The notes: generated from the letters alone by a model not told the origin. Numbered from the stretch's first letter, positions 1 to 11,022 are shown. The stretch is 64,000 nt of DNA from Melanopsichium pennsylvanicum (GCA_900208305.1 OAPG01000002.1:310001-374000), one strand, 5' to 3'. Translations and numbers: made by a program.

Positions 1-506
1 GATGCTTGGTTGCAACAAAGTTTAAAATCAAAATCAAGTGGAATTCGGTGGAATTCGGTGTGAAAATCAGAGACTGTGAGACACAGCTCGCACGAACCCG
101 ATCTTTTGGGTTGATTCTGTCGTACAAGGAATATAGAAGGTGAACGTCAGCGGCAAAGGTGGACACGTAGCGTCCACAACGTGTAGGGAACAGCTGCTGA
201 AACAAGGCTCATTCCACGCATTTCTTCCAGCTCACCCACACTTGAGAGCCAGAGAGCAACACCTTAATTCAACACTCTGCTTCTTGTAGTGTGTAACTTT
301 GTTACCCACCCTTGAGATCCTCGCTCCCTGTCAACTCTTGACGTTTCTTCAAGATCCAGCCGCAAGAGTCTGCGCTATCCACAACTTCTAGAACAAGACC
401 TCTGGGAAATCTTGAATCACGCAATTTAGGCTGCCTTCTTCACGCTTGTCCTGATCCATCACCTTCCTAACGCAGACAATCGAGCCCGGGCGGCTCTGCT
501 CTCACC
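1..506 (+). promoter_or_regulatory. Upstream region and 5' leader of LHS1
   Basis: No gene is seen here. A perfect 10-bp tandem duplication (GGAATTCGGT twice) lies at 41-60. At 163-184 there is an inverted pair, ACACGT then ACGTGT, described separately as a possible unfolded-protein-response element. The stretch from about 200 to 506 is C/T-rich without long open frames, as expected for a fungal leader. Confidence 0.5.
161..186. promoter_or_regulatory. Candidate unfolded-protein-response element (inverted ACACGT...ACGTGT)
   Basis: ACACGTA at 163-169 reads TACGTGT on the other strand, which matches the UPRE-2 type core known from yeast Hac1 targets. A second, inverted ACGTGT lies at 179-184. 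The pair sits about 320 bp before the ATG of an ER-lumenal Hsp70, a gene class controlled by Hac1-type factors (Cib1 in smut fungi). The match is seen in the sequence; binding is inferred. Confidence 0.35.
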
Positions 507-3242
507 ATGCGACTCACAGTAGGCCTCGGCCGCAGCAGCATCATGCTGAGCATCCTTGCGCTCTTGACCATCACCCTTCTCTCCGCACCCACAAGCGCAA
601 TGGGCGTAGTCGCCTTCGACTACGGTACAGAATGGATGAAAGTGTCGCTCGTCAAACCTGGGTTGCCCTTTGATGTGGTGCTAGATCGCGATTCCAAGCG
701 CAAGATCCAATCGGCCGTCTCGTTCAAGAAATGGGGTCTGGACGAGGAAATCCTGTTCGGCACCAACGCTTTCAACCACGCCACACGCGAACCCAAACAA
801 TCCTTCTACGCTCTCAAGACTCTACTCGGTCGCACCACCTCAGACCAAGACAAGCAATACGTCGATCTCTATACATCCATTTTTGGCAACGACGTCATCT
901 CTTCCGATCGCGCAACATGCTCATTGAAACGTCCCTACGAACCCAATCCGAAACTGTCCTCTCTTCCCGTCCTCACCGTGGAGGAGTTGGTGGGAATGCA
1001 GTTCGAATACGCGAAAAAGCTGGCCGAAGAGACGGCAGGAGAACGAGTCAACCCTTCGCTCCCCTCGGGATTCAACATTGGCTCGTTTGGAGGACTCGAT
1101 GCCGTCGTCACCGTTCCAGCGTTTTTCAACGCTCAGGAACGCCAAGCCGTTGTCGATTCGGCCATCCTCGCAGGCTTCCGTCCCAGGCTCGTATCCGACG
1201 GTGCGGCTGCTGCGGTCAACTATGCTCAAACCAGAACGTTCCCCAAACCAGAAAAGCATCTGTTTTTCGATGTAGGAAGCGGAAGTGTTCGCGCCACCGT
1301 CGTCGAATTTAGCACCAAACCCGTGGTGATCGATTCGATTCTGAGCGTAGGTAAAGCGCAGAAGGAGGCGGTCATCGTAGACGTCAAGGGTGTCGGTTGG
1401 GAACGCAACATTGGCGGATTGAAACTCGACCTCATCCTGCGAGACAAGCTGGCTGCCGAATTCGACGCCAAGCACGGTGCACAGATTGGAAGCTCCATCA
1501 CTTCCAACCACCGTGCAATGGCTAGGTTGCTCAAGGAAGCCAACCGCATCAAGCACATCTTGAGTGCCAATGATGCGGCGTCGAGCTCGGTGGAATCGTT
1601 GGTGGACGAGATTGATTTCCGAAGCATGATCCAGCGTCAGGAGTTTGAAGATGCAGTTATTGCGGCTGGGCTGGTTCCCAAGTTCACCTCTCCGATCGAC
1701 CAAGCGCTGGCCAATGCGGGTTTCAAGTTGGGAGACATCAACTCGATCGTTCTCGTAGGTGGTGGTACTCGTGTTCCGCTTGTGCAGAATGCACTTCGCG
1801 AGGCAGGCATTCCGGATACAAAGTTAGCCCAGAACGTTAATGCCGACGAAGCCGCAGTTATGGGCGCCGCTTTCTACGGTGCCAGTTTCAACCCTCAATT
1901 CCGCATGAAGGAGATTCGTGCGTACGACTTGATCCCTTATGCTGTCAACCTCAAAGACGCGGATGGCAAAGTGGAAACCATCTTCCCCGCCGCGTCCTAC
2001 GAGACCGATTCGGTGCTGCGTCAGTACGACGCAGTGAAGCAAGATTTTATCTTTGAACTCGAGTACGATTCAGCGTCGCAAAAGGCTCTGGGTGCAAACA
2101 CGGATCGCGCCATCTCGATGGTTGAGATTACCGGCATCGACGATGCGCTCAAAGACATCAAGACCGGTGGACAGCTGGACCAGGTAGAGACGAGCGTGAA
2201 CCTCACGGTTTCCAGCAGACCTTTGGGAACGTATGCGGTTGAAAATATTGTTCTGGTGGTCAGGCCCAAAGCTGGTGGAATCGCAGGTGCTCTCAAGAGC
2301 TTCTTTGGCGTTTCTTCGACTAAAAAAGGTGCTTCCAATACCACCGCTACCAACTCCACCACGACCAACACCAACTCCACGTCCAAGGATGGAGCTGACG
2401 CTGAAATTGATGAATCTGACGAAAATCTTAGCTCGGTACCAGCCAAAGACAAGCACATCAAACTCACCGCGCGAGTTCTGCCTCAAAACGACGCGCTCCG
2501 TCCCATGTCTGGTGAAGAAATCAAAAAGAGCAAAGATAAACTATGGATCATGGCTCAAGCTACCACGCGCAAAGCGCAACGCGAAGAGGCACGAAACGCG
2601 ATTGAATCGTACCTCTACCGCGTTCGCGATATGCTTGACGATCCATCTTTCACCTCTGTCTCGAAACCTGCCGAACGCGATGCCATTTCTACCAAAACGA
2701 CAGAGCTTTCGAGTTGGTTGAATGAAGACGGCGAAACCGCCGATACGAGTTCTCTCAAACTCAAACGTACTTCACTCGAATCCTTGGTCAAACCTCTGCA
2801 AACACGACTCGAGCAGAACCAACTTCGAACCACATCGTTTGCCGAGTTTGAACAAACCATTCGGGATGCTAGAAAATTCGTTCAAGATGCCAAGTTGAAT
2901 TTGACGAGTGCGATTGAGAAGGGGGAAAGTAGTAAGTATAGTGTAACTGAGTTGGATCAGGTTAGTGTCAGTGTTGAAAAGGAAGCGAATTGGTTTTTTA
3001 AGGGCAAAGAGATGCAAGATGGAAAAGGACCTTCGGACGATCCTGTTCTTTTAAGTGGTGAAGTGGATTCAAAGAGGATTAAGATCAACGAGACTATCAA
3101 TAAGATCAAAAAGAGGAGGATTGCAAAGACAAGGCCGAACAAGAATAAGAATAAGAAGGAGGATAAAAACCAAGAAAACAAGCAGCATAACGAGAAGGAA
3201 GAGCACGAATCAAAACCGCCTCCTCGTCATGAGGAGCTTTGA
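507..3242 (+). CDS. LHS1: ER-lumenal Hsp70-like chaperone LHS1 (GRP170/HYOU1 family), 911 aa
   Basis: This large Hsp70-superfamily protein would help import and fold proteins in the ER and act as nucleotide-exchange partner of BiP/Kar2. The first 31 residues form a signal peptide (hydrophobic stretch about 12-26, ending APTSA). The nucleotide-binding domain starts at about residue 33 (VAFDYGTEW) and carries the phosphate-2 motif FDVGSGS near 254 and the adenosine motif VLVGGGTRVP near 414. A low-complexity Asn/Thr/Ser acidic loop (about 610-650) and a long helical C-terminal region follow, typical of GRP170 proteins rather than BiP. The protein ends in HEEL, a variant of the HDEL retention signal. 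The ATG at 507 follows CACC and is the first ATG before the signal peptide. There is no intron. It is convergent with UBP8. BiP is excluded by length and by the C-terminal region. Confidence 0.93.
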   Translation: MRLTVGLGRSSIMLSILALLTITLLSAPTSAMGVVAFDYGTEWMKVSLVKPGLPFDVVLDRDSKRKIQSAVSFKKWGLDEEILFGTNAFNHATREPKQSFYALKTLLGRTTSDQDKQYVDLYTSIFGNDVISSDRATCSLKRPYEPNPKLSSLPVLTVEELVGMQFEYAKKLAEETAGERVNPSLPSGFNIGSFGGLDAVVTVPAFFNAQERQAVVDSAILAGFRPRLVSDGAAAAVNYAQTRTFPKPEKHLFFDVGSGSVRATVVEFSTKPVVIDSILSVGKAQKEAVIVDVKGVGWERNIGGLKLDLILRDKLAAEFDAKHGAQIGSSITSNHRAMARLLKEANRIKHILSANDAASSSVESLVDEIDFRSMIQRQEFEDAVIAAGLVPKFTSPIDQALANAGFKLGDINSIVLVGGGTRVPLVQNALREAGIPDTKLAQNVNADEAAVMGAAFYGASFNPQFRMKEIRAYDLIPYAVNLKDADGKVETIFPAASYETDSVLRQYDAVKQDFIFELEYDSASQKALGANTDRAISMVEITGIDDALKDIKTGGQLDQVETSVNLTVSSRPLGTYAVENIVLVVRPKAGGIAGALKSFFGVSSTKKGASNTTATNSTTTNTNSTSKDGADAEIDESDENLSSVPAKDKHIKLTARVLPQNDALRPMSGEEIKKSKDKLWIMAQATTRKAQREEARNAIESYLYRVRDMLDDPSFTSVSKPAERDAISTKTTELSSWLNEDGETADTSSLKLKRTSLESLVKPLQTRLEQNQLRTTSFAEFEQTIRDARKFVQDAKLNLTSAIEKGESSKYSVTELDQVSVSVEKEANWFFKGKEMQDGKGPSDDPVLLSGEVDSKRIKINETINKIKKRRIAKTRPNKNKNKKEDKNQENKQHNEKEEHESKPPPRHEEL

Positions 3243-3713
3243 TTCTCAAAAAGCCTTTCCATTGTGAGGTTTGACCATGTAGTAAAACATGACCCTCCCA
3301 AAAAAAAAAAAAAAAAAAAAACTTCTTTTTTTTTATGTTCATACTTTCGCTATCATTCACAACCACAATCCAAAAACTTGAATGAAATTTGACGACCACC
3401 ATCATCATCATCATCAGCAGCAGCACCATCGCCAACACCAACACCACGCCGACAAAATAGTATTGTAAGGGTTCAAGTTCGCTTTCTGTTTCCTGTCTTT
3501 GGTTAAAAAAAATTTATTCCCGTGAACTTGTTGATTTGCACGCTCCATGAACGGAGTTGTGCTAAACTTAAATCTACAGAGCAACAAAAATAAGCTGTAT
3601 GAATCTTTGTGAACATTTTTTTTTCTTTGCCAGCTGACTCTGAAGTGAAAAACGATTGATCAAATGTATCTTGTAGAGTGTAACAAGGAAGAGAGGTTGG
3701 GGATTCTCCATCA
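3243..3713. other. Intergenic 3' region between convergent LHS1 and UBP8
   Basis: No gene is seen. A run of 21 A at 3300-3320 is followed by T-rich DNA and CAT/CAG trinucleotide runs near 3400-3430. Both flanking genes end here, so the stretch probably holds their two 3' untranslated regions. Confidence 0.5.
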
Positions 3714-6331
3714 TCATGACCCAACAATGTTTTTCAACAATCTTCGTTTGTAACACAACTGATACGCCTTAGAAGCCAACACGACTTGTTCAGTTGTCAT
3801 GGACACTTTATCGTCATCAAAGCGATACCATGAACCTCTGTTTTTGCAAAAGTTGGTATAGTGTCCCGTATTCATACTCCCTTCATGCACCACCACGGTG
3901 AATAAATCGTACAAATACGCCTCTGGGTCTGGATTGGGCGTCAATCCCATATCACTTGCACCAGCAGCATCATTTGAAAAAGCCGAGGTTGAGGCGGTAG
4001 TTTGATCCAAGCGAATTTCGGCGGTTGAGAATTGACGTACATCGAGGACGAGTGGGAAACGAACTTTTGTATCGATCTTTGTAGCACTACTGTTATGTTC
4101 GAATCTCTGTGAAAATCCCCCCATAACATTATGATATCGTATACAAATCGTTCAAAAAAAGTAAAACACAACTTAAGAGGTCAGTATCTGTTCGCATAAA
4201 GAAAACAACCCCAATGTGAGAAAGACGAGCCAAAGAAGAAATAGAAAAAAGAAAAGGAAAGAAAAAAAAAACATACCTTGAGCTGAATGCATAACACAGG
4301 TGGAAGTCTATACAAACTCAACTGTTTTGTGGCACTTGCACTTCCACCACATCCAGCACAAGAATAATCATTGTTGCCCAAGTTTTCCTCACTGCAATAC
4401 CTCTGTAAACAGATGGTCAAATGTTGCTCTTCCTCTCCATCCCCAACGCCATTTGCACCATTCCCATTTGCGTTCACACCGTTGATCTTGCCATTCACAA
4501 GTTTGGCCTTTCCCACCATCGAATGGTTGGAGCCCAAAACGCCATTACTACTACCATTATTATTGTTACCACCCTTTCGCATCGAGTCAGGACGTACATC
4601 CAACGACAAATCCAACATTGGATCTCTAGTTGTGTTGACCTTGCCACACCTCTGGCACTTTACATCCGATTGAAGTTGACCTGCAAACGTACGATGAACC
4701 ACACACGGACATCCCGCTACACCGCCTGCAGAAGCTACACCCAATCCCAACAGTGTAGATCTCGACGCACCACCCTCACCACCACCACCACTAACACCCA
4801 TACCTTCATCTTCTGACTGGTTCCCCGACCCACTTGCACTTGCACCTCCTTCGTAGTGGTCAAACAGACGATTGAGCGAATCTGAAGGATCATACTCAAA
4901 AGTGGGGAGCGAGCTTCGTTCGAGCGCGCGCGATGTGAGTGCTGTATGGATCGAGTTGAGTGCCGAGATGAAGAGTTCGTGTGCATCTTGTTGACCCGCC
5001 TGACCCAATTCGGAAGACGCTTGATCCACCCAAAGGCAGTACAGGAAAGATGTGGGTCCGTGAGGACCTTTTGCTTGTACATTGGCACCAGTACTGGTGC
5101 CATTTTCCGCACTTGTACTTGCACCGATTCCACTGTGAGTGCTCACAATCGCACCATGAGCAGAACCCGGCATCGTTTCTGTACAAGATGCGAAGGAGGA
5201 TTGTGGTAAAGCGCCCGGATCGGCAGAGTAAAACTCTGCAAACATCTTATCCAATTCGCAAGCCAAACATGTCCTACCTCCATTACACAAGCTAGGATTG
5301 TGTCGATCGCTAAGGAAGTAATTCCTGAGCAATGAATTGTGCAGAAATGCCTGGATGATGACGTTCATAAAGCAAGTGGCACCCATGTTTCTCAACCCTC
5401 TCGGAGTGCGACATGTGACAGTGTTTGGTTGAGTCTGGTAAAACCTGTTGATCGCCGCAGTACCTTGGGTGTTGGCAGGTGGGAAGAGAGATTCAAGTGT
5501 AGATTTGGATGATCCATACTGCTGACCCACAGGCTTGTTACCGACCTTTGACAGTTCGTATCGTTGTATAGACTCGAGCAGAGGATCGTGAACAAAGTCG
5601 TTGCATTCGCGACAGTATACGTGACCGTAAAGCAAGTCGAACGCAAAAGCGTGTTGCTTGGAGCGCAAGTGTTGAATGACATGACTATCCCTGTGCGTCT
5701 TGGTCACGGCTGTAGGATCATCATGGATCATGGGGGAGAAGCAGCCGGTGAAGGCGCATTCGAGACAGATGAACGGTCTAAGCATATCCGCTTGGCAAGT
5801 ACCACATTGAGGGTAGTCTAGCTTCCTCCTCTTCTTGGTCTGTTTGCCTTGTTTCGCAGCAGCAGAGAGTTCCGACTCGTGTTTGGCCGCTTCGGCAAGT
5901 TTTTCGTCGTCGTCCATCATTTTGACGTAGCCGCGTCGGATTTGAGAGCCCCAACGAAGGCCAGAGATGTAACGCTTAAGGTAGGAGCGTGCTGTGGCGG
6001 CAAGGGAGTCGAACGAGGTGATCAAAGAAGAGTCGTCTTCGAATTTTATTTTGGTGGTGCTGTGGGACGATGCAGAGTTTGTGGATGAGGGGTTGGGAAG
6101 CGAAAGAAGAGAGGCAAGGTGCGAACATCCTGGCGGGATGTGACGAGTTGGAATAGCGATGCTGTGGAATAGTTTGGAGGCGGAAGAGGAGAGAGGGGTA
6201 GCGGCACGAGAGGCAGATGCTGAGGAAGGTTTGGTGGGAGATACGGAACCACCACTGGAACGCTGTGAAGAGGACCAACCGCCACCTGATTTTGTGGGTG
6301 ATGTTGTCGTTGTAGTTGTTGAGGATGGCAT
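3714..6331 (-). CDS. UBP8: SAGA-type ubiquitin hydrolase UBP8/USP22, two exons, about 815 aa
   Basis: This cysteine protease removes ubiquitin from histone H2B within the SAGA deubiquitinase module. After a Ser/Thr-rich N-terminus, a ZnF-UBP domain spans about 174-255 (CGTC, CLEC, then CREC with paired His). The USP Cys box GLRNMGATCFMN places the catalytic Cys near residue 320. A C-x-x-C zinc ribbon (CQRCGK) lies near 565 and the His box (TGHYTNF, then WYRFDDDKV) near 765. Exon 1 is 6331-4277 and exon 2 is 4106-3714, joined by a phase-0 intron of 170 nt with donor GTATGT and acceptor TTTTCACAG. The junction QLK/RFEHN fits the family motif LKRFEH. The open frame runs upstream to 6382 but begins there with GTG, so the ATG at 6331 is used. 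It is divergent from the hydrolase gene. Confidence 0.92.
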
Positions 6332-7515
6332 AATGGAGATTGTGCTTGAGTGAGTCGTCGTACAAGGCAATTGGGGGTGCACTCTAGGTGGGGTGGTACT
6401 AGTGAGTGGTCATAGGTTTGCTAGTTGGTTGTTGGCGAGTAGGGTCTCGTGGGGGGTGGGGGGGGGGGGGGGGGGGGGGGACGTTTGTTCCGCCAACTGC
6501 AAAGTAAGGATGAGCCAGCTCCTGTCGAGGAAATTGTGGATGTCTAGGAGCGATCAGGAGATGTTCAAGTGTTTTACAGAGTGATGTTGTTCTGGATGTT
6601 GGTTGTTTGGACTCGACTGATCAATCCAAGCAGGTCTATGTGGCAGTTGCGGTTAGTGTGGTGTGTAAGCTGCTCAGAAGCTATTAATGAACCGACTGTA
6701 AGAGTACTGTATAAGCTTAAACCCTTTTTTGTTTTCCAAGTTGGACTGAGTTGGACGTATCGGAGATGCCAATCAAACAACGCACGCACGCACGCTCGGT
6801 CCAATATTTTCGATCGAAAAATATTCTTGTTAGACCGACTGATTTCAAACGATTTCAAAATTAGCGTAATTTGTGAGACCAACCAAGAAGTTGTCGTTGT
6901 TAAATGAAAAATCAGCAAGATGACGAAATCGTACAGTAAATTTGGCGTAATTTTACACTCAAGGCACAAGTAAGCTCTCATTTGTGAACTTGTGCCATTG
7001 TGATTGGCAACATCTCGCTTCTGCTACACAGTGTCGGGCTCATCGTCTGATTGATGCACTTGCACACTTTTGAGACACGCTCGACAGCACCGTTAGCGAG
7101 AGCAACGTGAATTCCAGGTACAATATCTGAACCGCTCTGTCGGTCCGAACTTGTTCCAAGAGACTCGTTCGCTTAGCCCCCGCTCCTCACTCGCTCTTGT
7201 CGAGGCTCGGCATCCTACGGTCCCTCCCGCTAACCACGCTCATCGTTAATCAAACCATCTTACACGCCGTGCTTTGGTCAGCCCACTCCCGTTTTCCATC
7301 AGGCAACAACAATCGCTCTTGATTGCATCTTCTACCTCGAGCCCCTAAATCGTACTCCTTGCTCCATCTGCACCATGCTCCCAAGTAGTGACGCCCGCTA
7401 GACTATACAACACATAGATACATACACATCAAAGCATATACTCCATTACCAACATCAATCATCTGCTAACATATCTGCTCCAAGTCACATATTCGCTCCG
7501 GCACTCGCTCACAGA
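6332..7515. promoter_or_regulatory. Divergent promoter region between UBP8 and the alpha/beta hydrolase gene
   Basis: No gene is seen in these 1.2 kb. It holds a nearly pure G tract (6451-6480), a TACTGTA word near 6706, three ACGC repeats near 6781-6793, and from about 7170 to 7515 a C/T-rich stretch that probably is the leader of the hydrolase gene. Confidence 0.5.
6451..6480 (+). repeat. G-rich homopolymer tract (29 of 30 bases G)
   Basis: A run of G interrupted by one T lies 120 bp upstream of the UBP8 ATG, on the strand opposite to that gene. Such a run can form G-quadruplex DNA and is prone to length change. Confidence 0.9.
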
Positions 7516-10500
7516 ATGGACGGACAACCGTCCGCGCCGCCTAATTCCACTAACAAAGCCGACCACTCTGCACTGCTCTCAACCCACGCTGTCCCTCATT
7601 CGGCCTCGGAACCTGCCAAGCTCGCCTCAGACTCGGGTGTCCTCCAAGCCTCTCAAGATGATTCCAGCGAGCATGATTCGACAACCGCCAAGCCTTCGAT
7701 GGGCGGCACAAATCCCGATTCTCATCCCTCCCCACCTCCCGTCTCGAGCACCGACCATCAAGCGTTCTCAGCCTTGCGACCCACTCCCTCTGATCACGAC
7801 CGCGACGTTGTAGCCAACACTGCAGCCGTAGCCGCTCGAGTCCGTAACCTAGACAAGAAGGGGAATTTTGAGGACGAATTTGACCCCAATCCTGGCTCGT
7901 CCATGCCTTGTTCATCTACATCCCCCGTGACTTTGATCAAGAACATCCCCGATGCCGCATCCAAGAAGCTTGACGCCACCATTGCTGCTCCCGTTCGCAC
8001 TCTCGACTCAATCAAGCAAAAGCTCAAAACTCCCAGCACAGGACAGAAAAGCAAGAGCGACATTCCGAATTCTCTCGGTCAGATCGAACATGACATGCGT
8101 CACAACCAGCATTCTCCAGGTAACCTTAGTCCAGTTCTATCTTCGTCCAATCAAAACTCGAATGCTCAGCCTGAAAAGTCCAGCTCTTTCAACTCGCTGC
8201 TTGGCTCCAAATCCAAAAAGCCGCATCTCATCCCTACATTGATGCAGCGAGGGCCAAGGAAATCAGAATCATCCACTTATTCCAATCATGCTCTTTCACC
8301 ACGTCACTCGTCCGTGCACCCTCGACGCAAGGCAAGTGCAATCCAGGAGAGCTCAGATGAAGATCAGCATCCAGCATCCAGGGATGAAGAGGAAGAAGAG
8401 CAAGAAGAGGAAGAAGAAGTCGTCCGGCAAAGGATCAAGGATCAGCAGAAGCGTCTCGAAGATCTCGACGAGGCACAGACCGTGGGGCTCCTCCGAACTC
8501 AACAAGAAGCCGGCATTGAGCCACCTCAGTCGTCACATTCGCCTTCCAAGCCGTCTTGGCTGGTCGGACTGCCACTGTTCGGCAACGGCTCAGATTCTGC
8601 CAAAGCAAAGCATGACGACGCCGAGGATGCACAAGGTGCTTCCTCAAGAAGAAGCAGCTTCAATCGCAGCCGACGACGCGCGCCAGCAGCCGAGTCCAAT
8701 GGCGATCATGGCTCTCGCACAACGGCACGCCGCATCGATGGTCCACGTCGCGCCAACTCGGAAAAGCTCAAAGACACACCCACCCGTGGCCGACAGAGTC
8801 ATGCACGATCTGCTTCCGCATCGCGCGCATCCCGCAGCAAGACGCGGGATGGCGCCAAGGGGGATCTCATTCGGCGTGCAAGCGGCTTCTTGAGCCCACC
8901 TCGCCGTCGTTCCAACACATGGACATCCAAGCTGCGCACTAGGATTCCCATCAAGGAGTTCCCCCTTCAAGGCGCCGGTCGCGAATCCGAGTTCAACCAA
9001 GAGGCCCCTATCTGGTCCCGTCAACCGTGGAAGTACATGTACTTTTCCTACTTTGGTCTCAGCGTTGGTCTATACCACTTGCCCAAATGGGCTATCACTT
9101 CGGCGCTCCCTTCCAAGCGTGGCCGACGCGACTGGAGCTGGAAGAAGGCCACCATGGTCCAGCTCTTCCGGCATGGCACCCAACTCACCTTCCGCACGCG
9201 TACGAGTTTGGGAAGAGACTTGCAAAAGGAAGTACCGCACAGTAAGACGGTGCGATGCAAGTTCACATGGGTTAAACCTGTCGATGATCGAGACGTGAGG
9301 GGTGAGCTTCGTCGAGCCATGCTGTTGCAAAAGGTGCATACTCGACGTACTTGTGGATTCTGGTATGGCGACGTAGCTGAGCAAGGTAAACACCAACATG
9401 GCCATCTTCACCGTCGACGTTACCATGGCCAGAATGTAGATGGTGAGCAGCCTCAAGAAGCTCAGCTGCCCGGAAGCGGTGCGATTGTCGACACTCTTGC
9501 TCAGAGAGACGGGGATGGCTTGGGCGAATCTACAGCGAGTCTCGGCACAGCCTCGCAGAATACAAAGGGTCGGAATCGCCCAAAGGAAGAGCTTCGGGGT
9601 ATTGGTCGACCAGCCGAAGCTGGCGAAAAGGTTCTCTATCACCTTCATGGAGGAGCCTACTGGATCGGCACTGCCCACGAGAAGGACGTCACAGCAGCTG
9701 TCAACACCGAGAGCCTCCGTTATATGGCAGAGATTTACCGACAGAAAGAAGCCGAGGCACAAAACAAGAACGACTCGGCCGCGAGCGGGCAGAGCGCCAA
9801 CACGGCAAATGGCGCTCCGTCGTCCTCTTCGTCCTCTTCGTCGTCGAATTCCAACTCCAACTCGACGACCGCATCACCGTATGCAGGCAAACTTCTGCGC
9901 AGCTTTTCTTTAGACTACCGTCTTTGTGTGCCTGGTCGCCCACGTGCAGGCTCGTATCCAGCCGCGCTGCTTGATGCCTTGTCAGGGTATCTCTATCTAG
10001 TCCGCGAATTGGGATTCAAGGAAGAGAACATTATCATCGCTGGTGATTCTGCTGGTGGAAACCTTGCTCTCGCGCTTTGTCGCTATTTGCGAGATGAACG
10101 AGAAGAGATGGCCAGACAACCAGGGTCGTTGCTGCTCATGTCGCCCTGGGTCGACGTATCTCGTTCGCATAGTGGTCCAACTGGTGCGCCCAACCTGGAT
10201 TCCACCGTCTACACGAATCAAAAGTCCGACATCATTAGCTCCATGCTTGCCTTCCGCAACACGGCTGTTTCGGCGTTCCTTGGTGATCTTCCGGCTAGAG
10301 AGACTTATCGAAACCCATACATATCGCCCGTGTCTCTGCAACTTCCGCTGGAAAATGGTGGTGAGGGACCCCATTATGGATTTCACGGATTCCCAAAAAG
10401 AATCTACATTACCACAGGTTCGGCAGAGATCAGTTACGATCAGCATTTGACATTGGCGCACCGGTTGGCGGCGGGAACGAAAAGAGGTAGACCGGTGTAT

Positions 10501-11022
10501 AGCGGAGATCGTTTGAGTGCGGGTGTGAATGCGAGGGAGTTGTGCGAGAGGAGGAATCGGCCTAGGCCCAAGGAGATGCTGGATCAGGATCAAGACCGGA
10601 TCGAGGTGACGCCCATGGAAGAGTTGCAAGGCATCAAGTTTGGCGTGAATTGCAAAGAAGAAGGTCATGATGGTGGTGATGGTATAGAGGGGTATGCGGA
10701 TATAGTTGTTGATGGTGAACCAACACCAATGGCATCAGGTACAAGCGATGGCGATATCGATTCTCCGCCTTACCCTCAAACCACTACTGCAACACAAGAT
10801 ACAAAAGTAGAAGAAGAAGGAGAAAGGGAAGAAGGCCAAAGACCAAAAGGCAAACCAAGGATGAGAGCAAACCCACCACCCGAACCAAGAGAAAAGCAAG
10901 ACAGAATCGTGGTGTTCGACGAAGTCAAAGATGCAGTCCACGACTATCTGCTCTTCAAATGGTTCGAACCAGAAAGGTCGTGTACTTGGAGAAGGATCGC
11001 AAAGTGGATTGATGAGGTGTGA
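7516..11022 (+). CDS. Alpha/beta hydrolase (hormone-sensitive-lipase-like fold) with long disordered N-terminus, 1168 aa
   Basis: A serine hydrolase, probably an esterase, lipase or deacetylase on a hydrophobic ester; the substrate cannot be read from the sequence. The oxyanion motif HGGAYW lies near 708, and the nucleophile elbow GDSAGGN puts the catalytic Ser at about 845. Candidate acid and base are Asp in the GSAEISYD region (about 970) and His at 1142 (AVHDYLLF). The HGG plus GDSAG pair is typical of the hormone-sensitive lipase family (alpha/beta hydrolase fold 3). The first 490 residues are Ser/Pro/Lys-rich and look disordered, with an acidic Glu run near 300. A more hydrophobic patch near 505-530 (WKYMYFSYFGLSVG) may associate with membrane. 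Ser-rich inserts break the catalytic region near 640-690 and 755-790, and another linker lies near 1010-1120. Family members are often 300-450 aa, so this one is unusually long. The ATG at 7516 is the first in frame and no intron is seen. Confidence 0.8.
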   Translation: MDGQPSAPPNSTNKADHSALLSTHAVPHSASEPAKLASDSGVLQASQDDSSEHDSTTAKPSMGGTNPDSHPSPPPVSSTDHQAFSALRPTPSDHDRDVVANTAAVAARVRNLDKKGNFEDEFDPNPGSSMPCSSTSPVTLIKNIPDAASKKLDATIAAPVRTLDSIKQKLKTPSTGQKSKSDIPNSLGQIEHDMRHNQHSPGNLSPVLSSSNQNSNAQPEKSSSFNSLLGSKSKKPHLIPTLMQRGPRKSESSTYSNHALSPRHSSVHPRRKASAIQESSDEDQHPASRDEEEEEQEEEEEVVRQRIKDQQKRLEDLDEAQTVGLLRTQQEAGIEPPQSSHSPSKPSWLVGLPLFGNGSDSAKAKHDDAEDAQGASSRRSSFNRSRRRAPAAESNGDHGSRTTARRIDGPRRANSEKLKDTPTRGRQSHARSASASRASRSKTRDGAKGDLIRRASGFLSPPRRRSNTWTSKLRTRIPIKEFPLQGAGRESEFNQEAPIWSRQPWKYMYFSYFGLSVGLYHLPKWAITSALPSKRGRRDWSWKKATMVQLFRHGTQLTFRTRTSLGRDLQKEVPHSKTVRCKFTWVKPVDDRDVRGELRRAMLLQKVHTRRTCGFWYGDVAEQGKHQHGHLHRRRYHGQNVDGEQPQEAQLPGSGAIVDTLAQRDGDGLGESTASLGTASQNTKGRNRPKEELRGIGRPAEAGEKVLYHLHGGAYWIGTAHEKDVTAAVNTESLRYMAEIYRQKEAEAQNKNDSAASGQSANTANGAPSSSSSSSSSNSNSNSTTASPYAGKLLRSFSLDYRLCVPGRPRAGSYPAALLDALSGYLYLVRELGFKEENIIIAGDSAGGNLALALCRYLRDEREEMARQPGSLLLMSPWVDVSRSHSGPTGAPNLDSTVYTNQKSDIISSMLAFRNTAVSAFLGDLPARETYRNPYISPVSLQLPLENGGEGPHYGFHGFPKRIYITTGSAEISYDQHLTLAHRLAAGTKRGRPVYSGDRLSAGVNARELCERRNRPRPKEMLDQDQDRIEVTPMEELQGIKFGVNCKEEGHDGGDGIEGYADIVVDGEPTPMASGTSDGDIDSPPYPQTTTATQDTKVEEEGEREEGQRPKGKPRMRANPPPEPREKQDRIVVFDEVKDAVHDYLLFKWFEPERSCTWRRIAKWIDEV

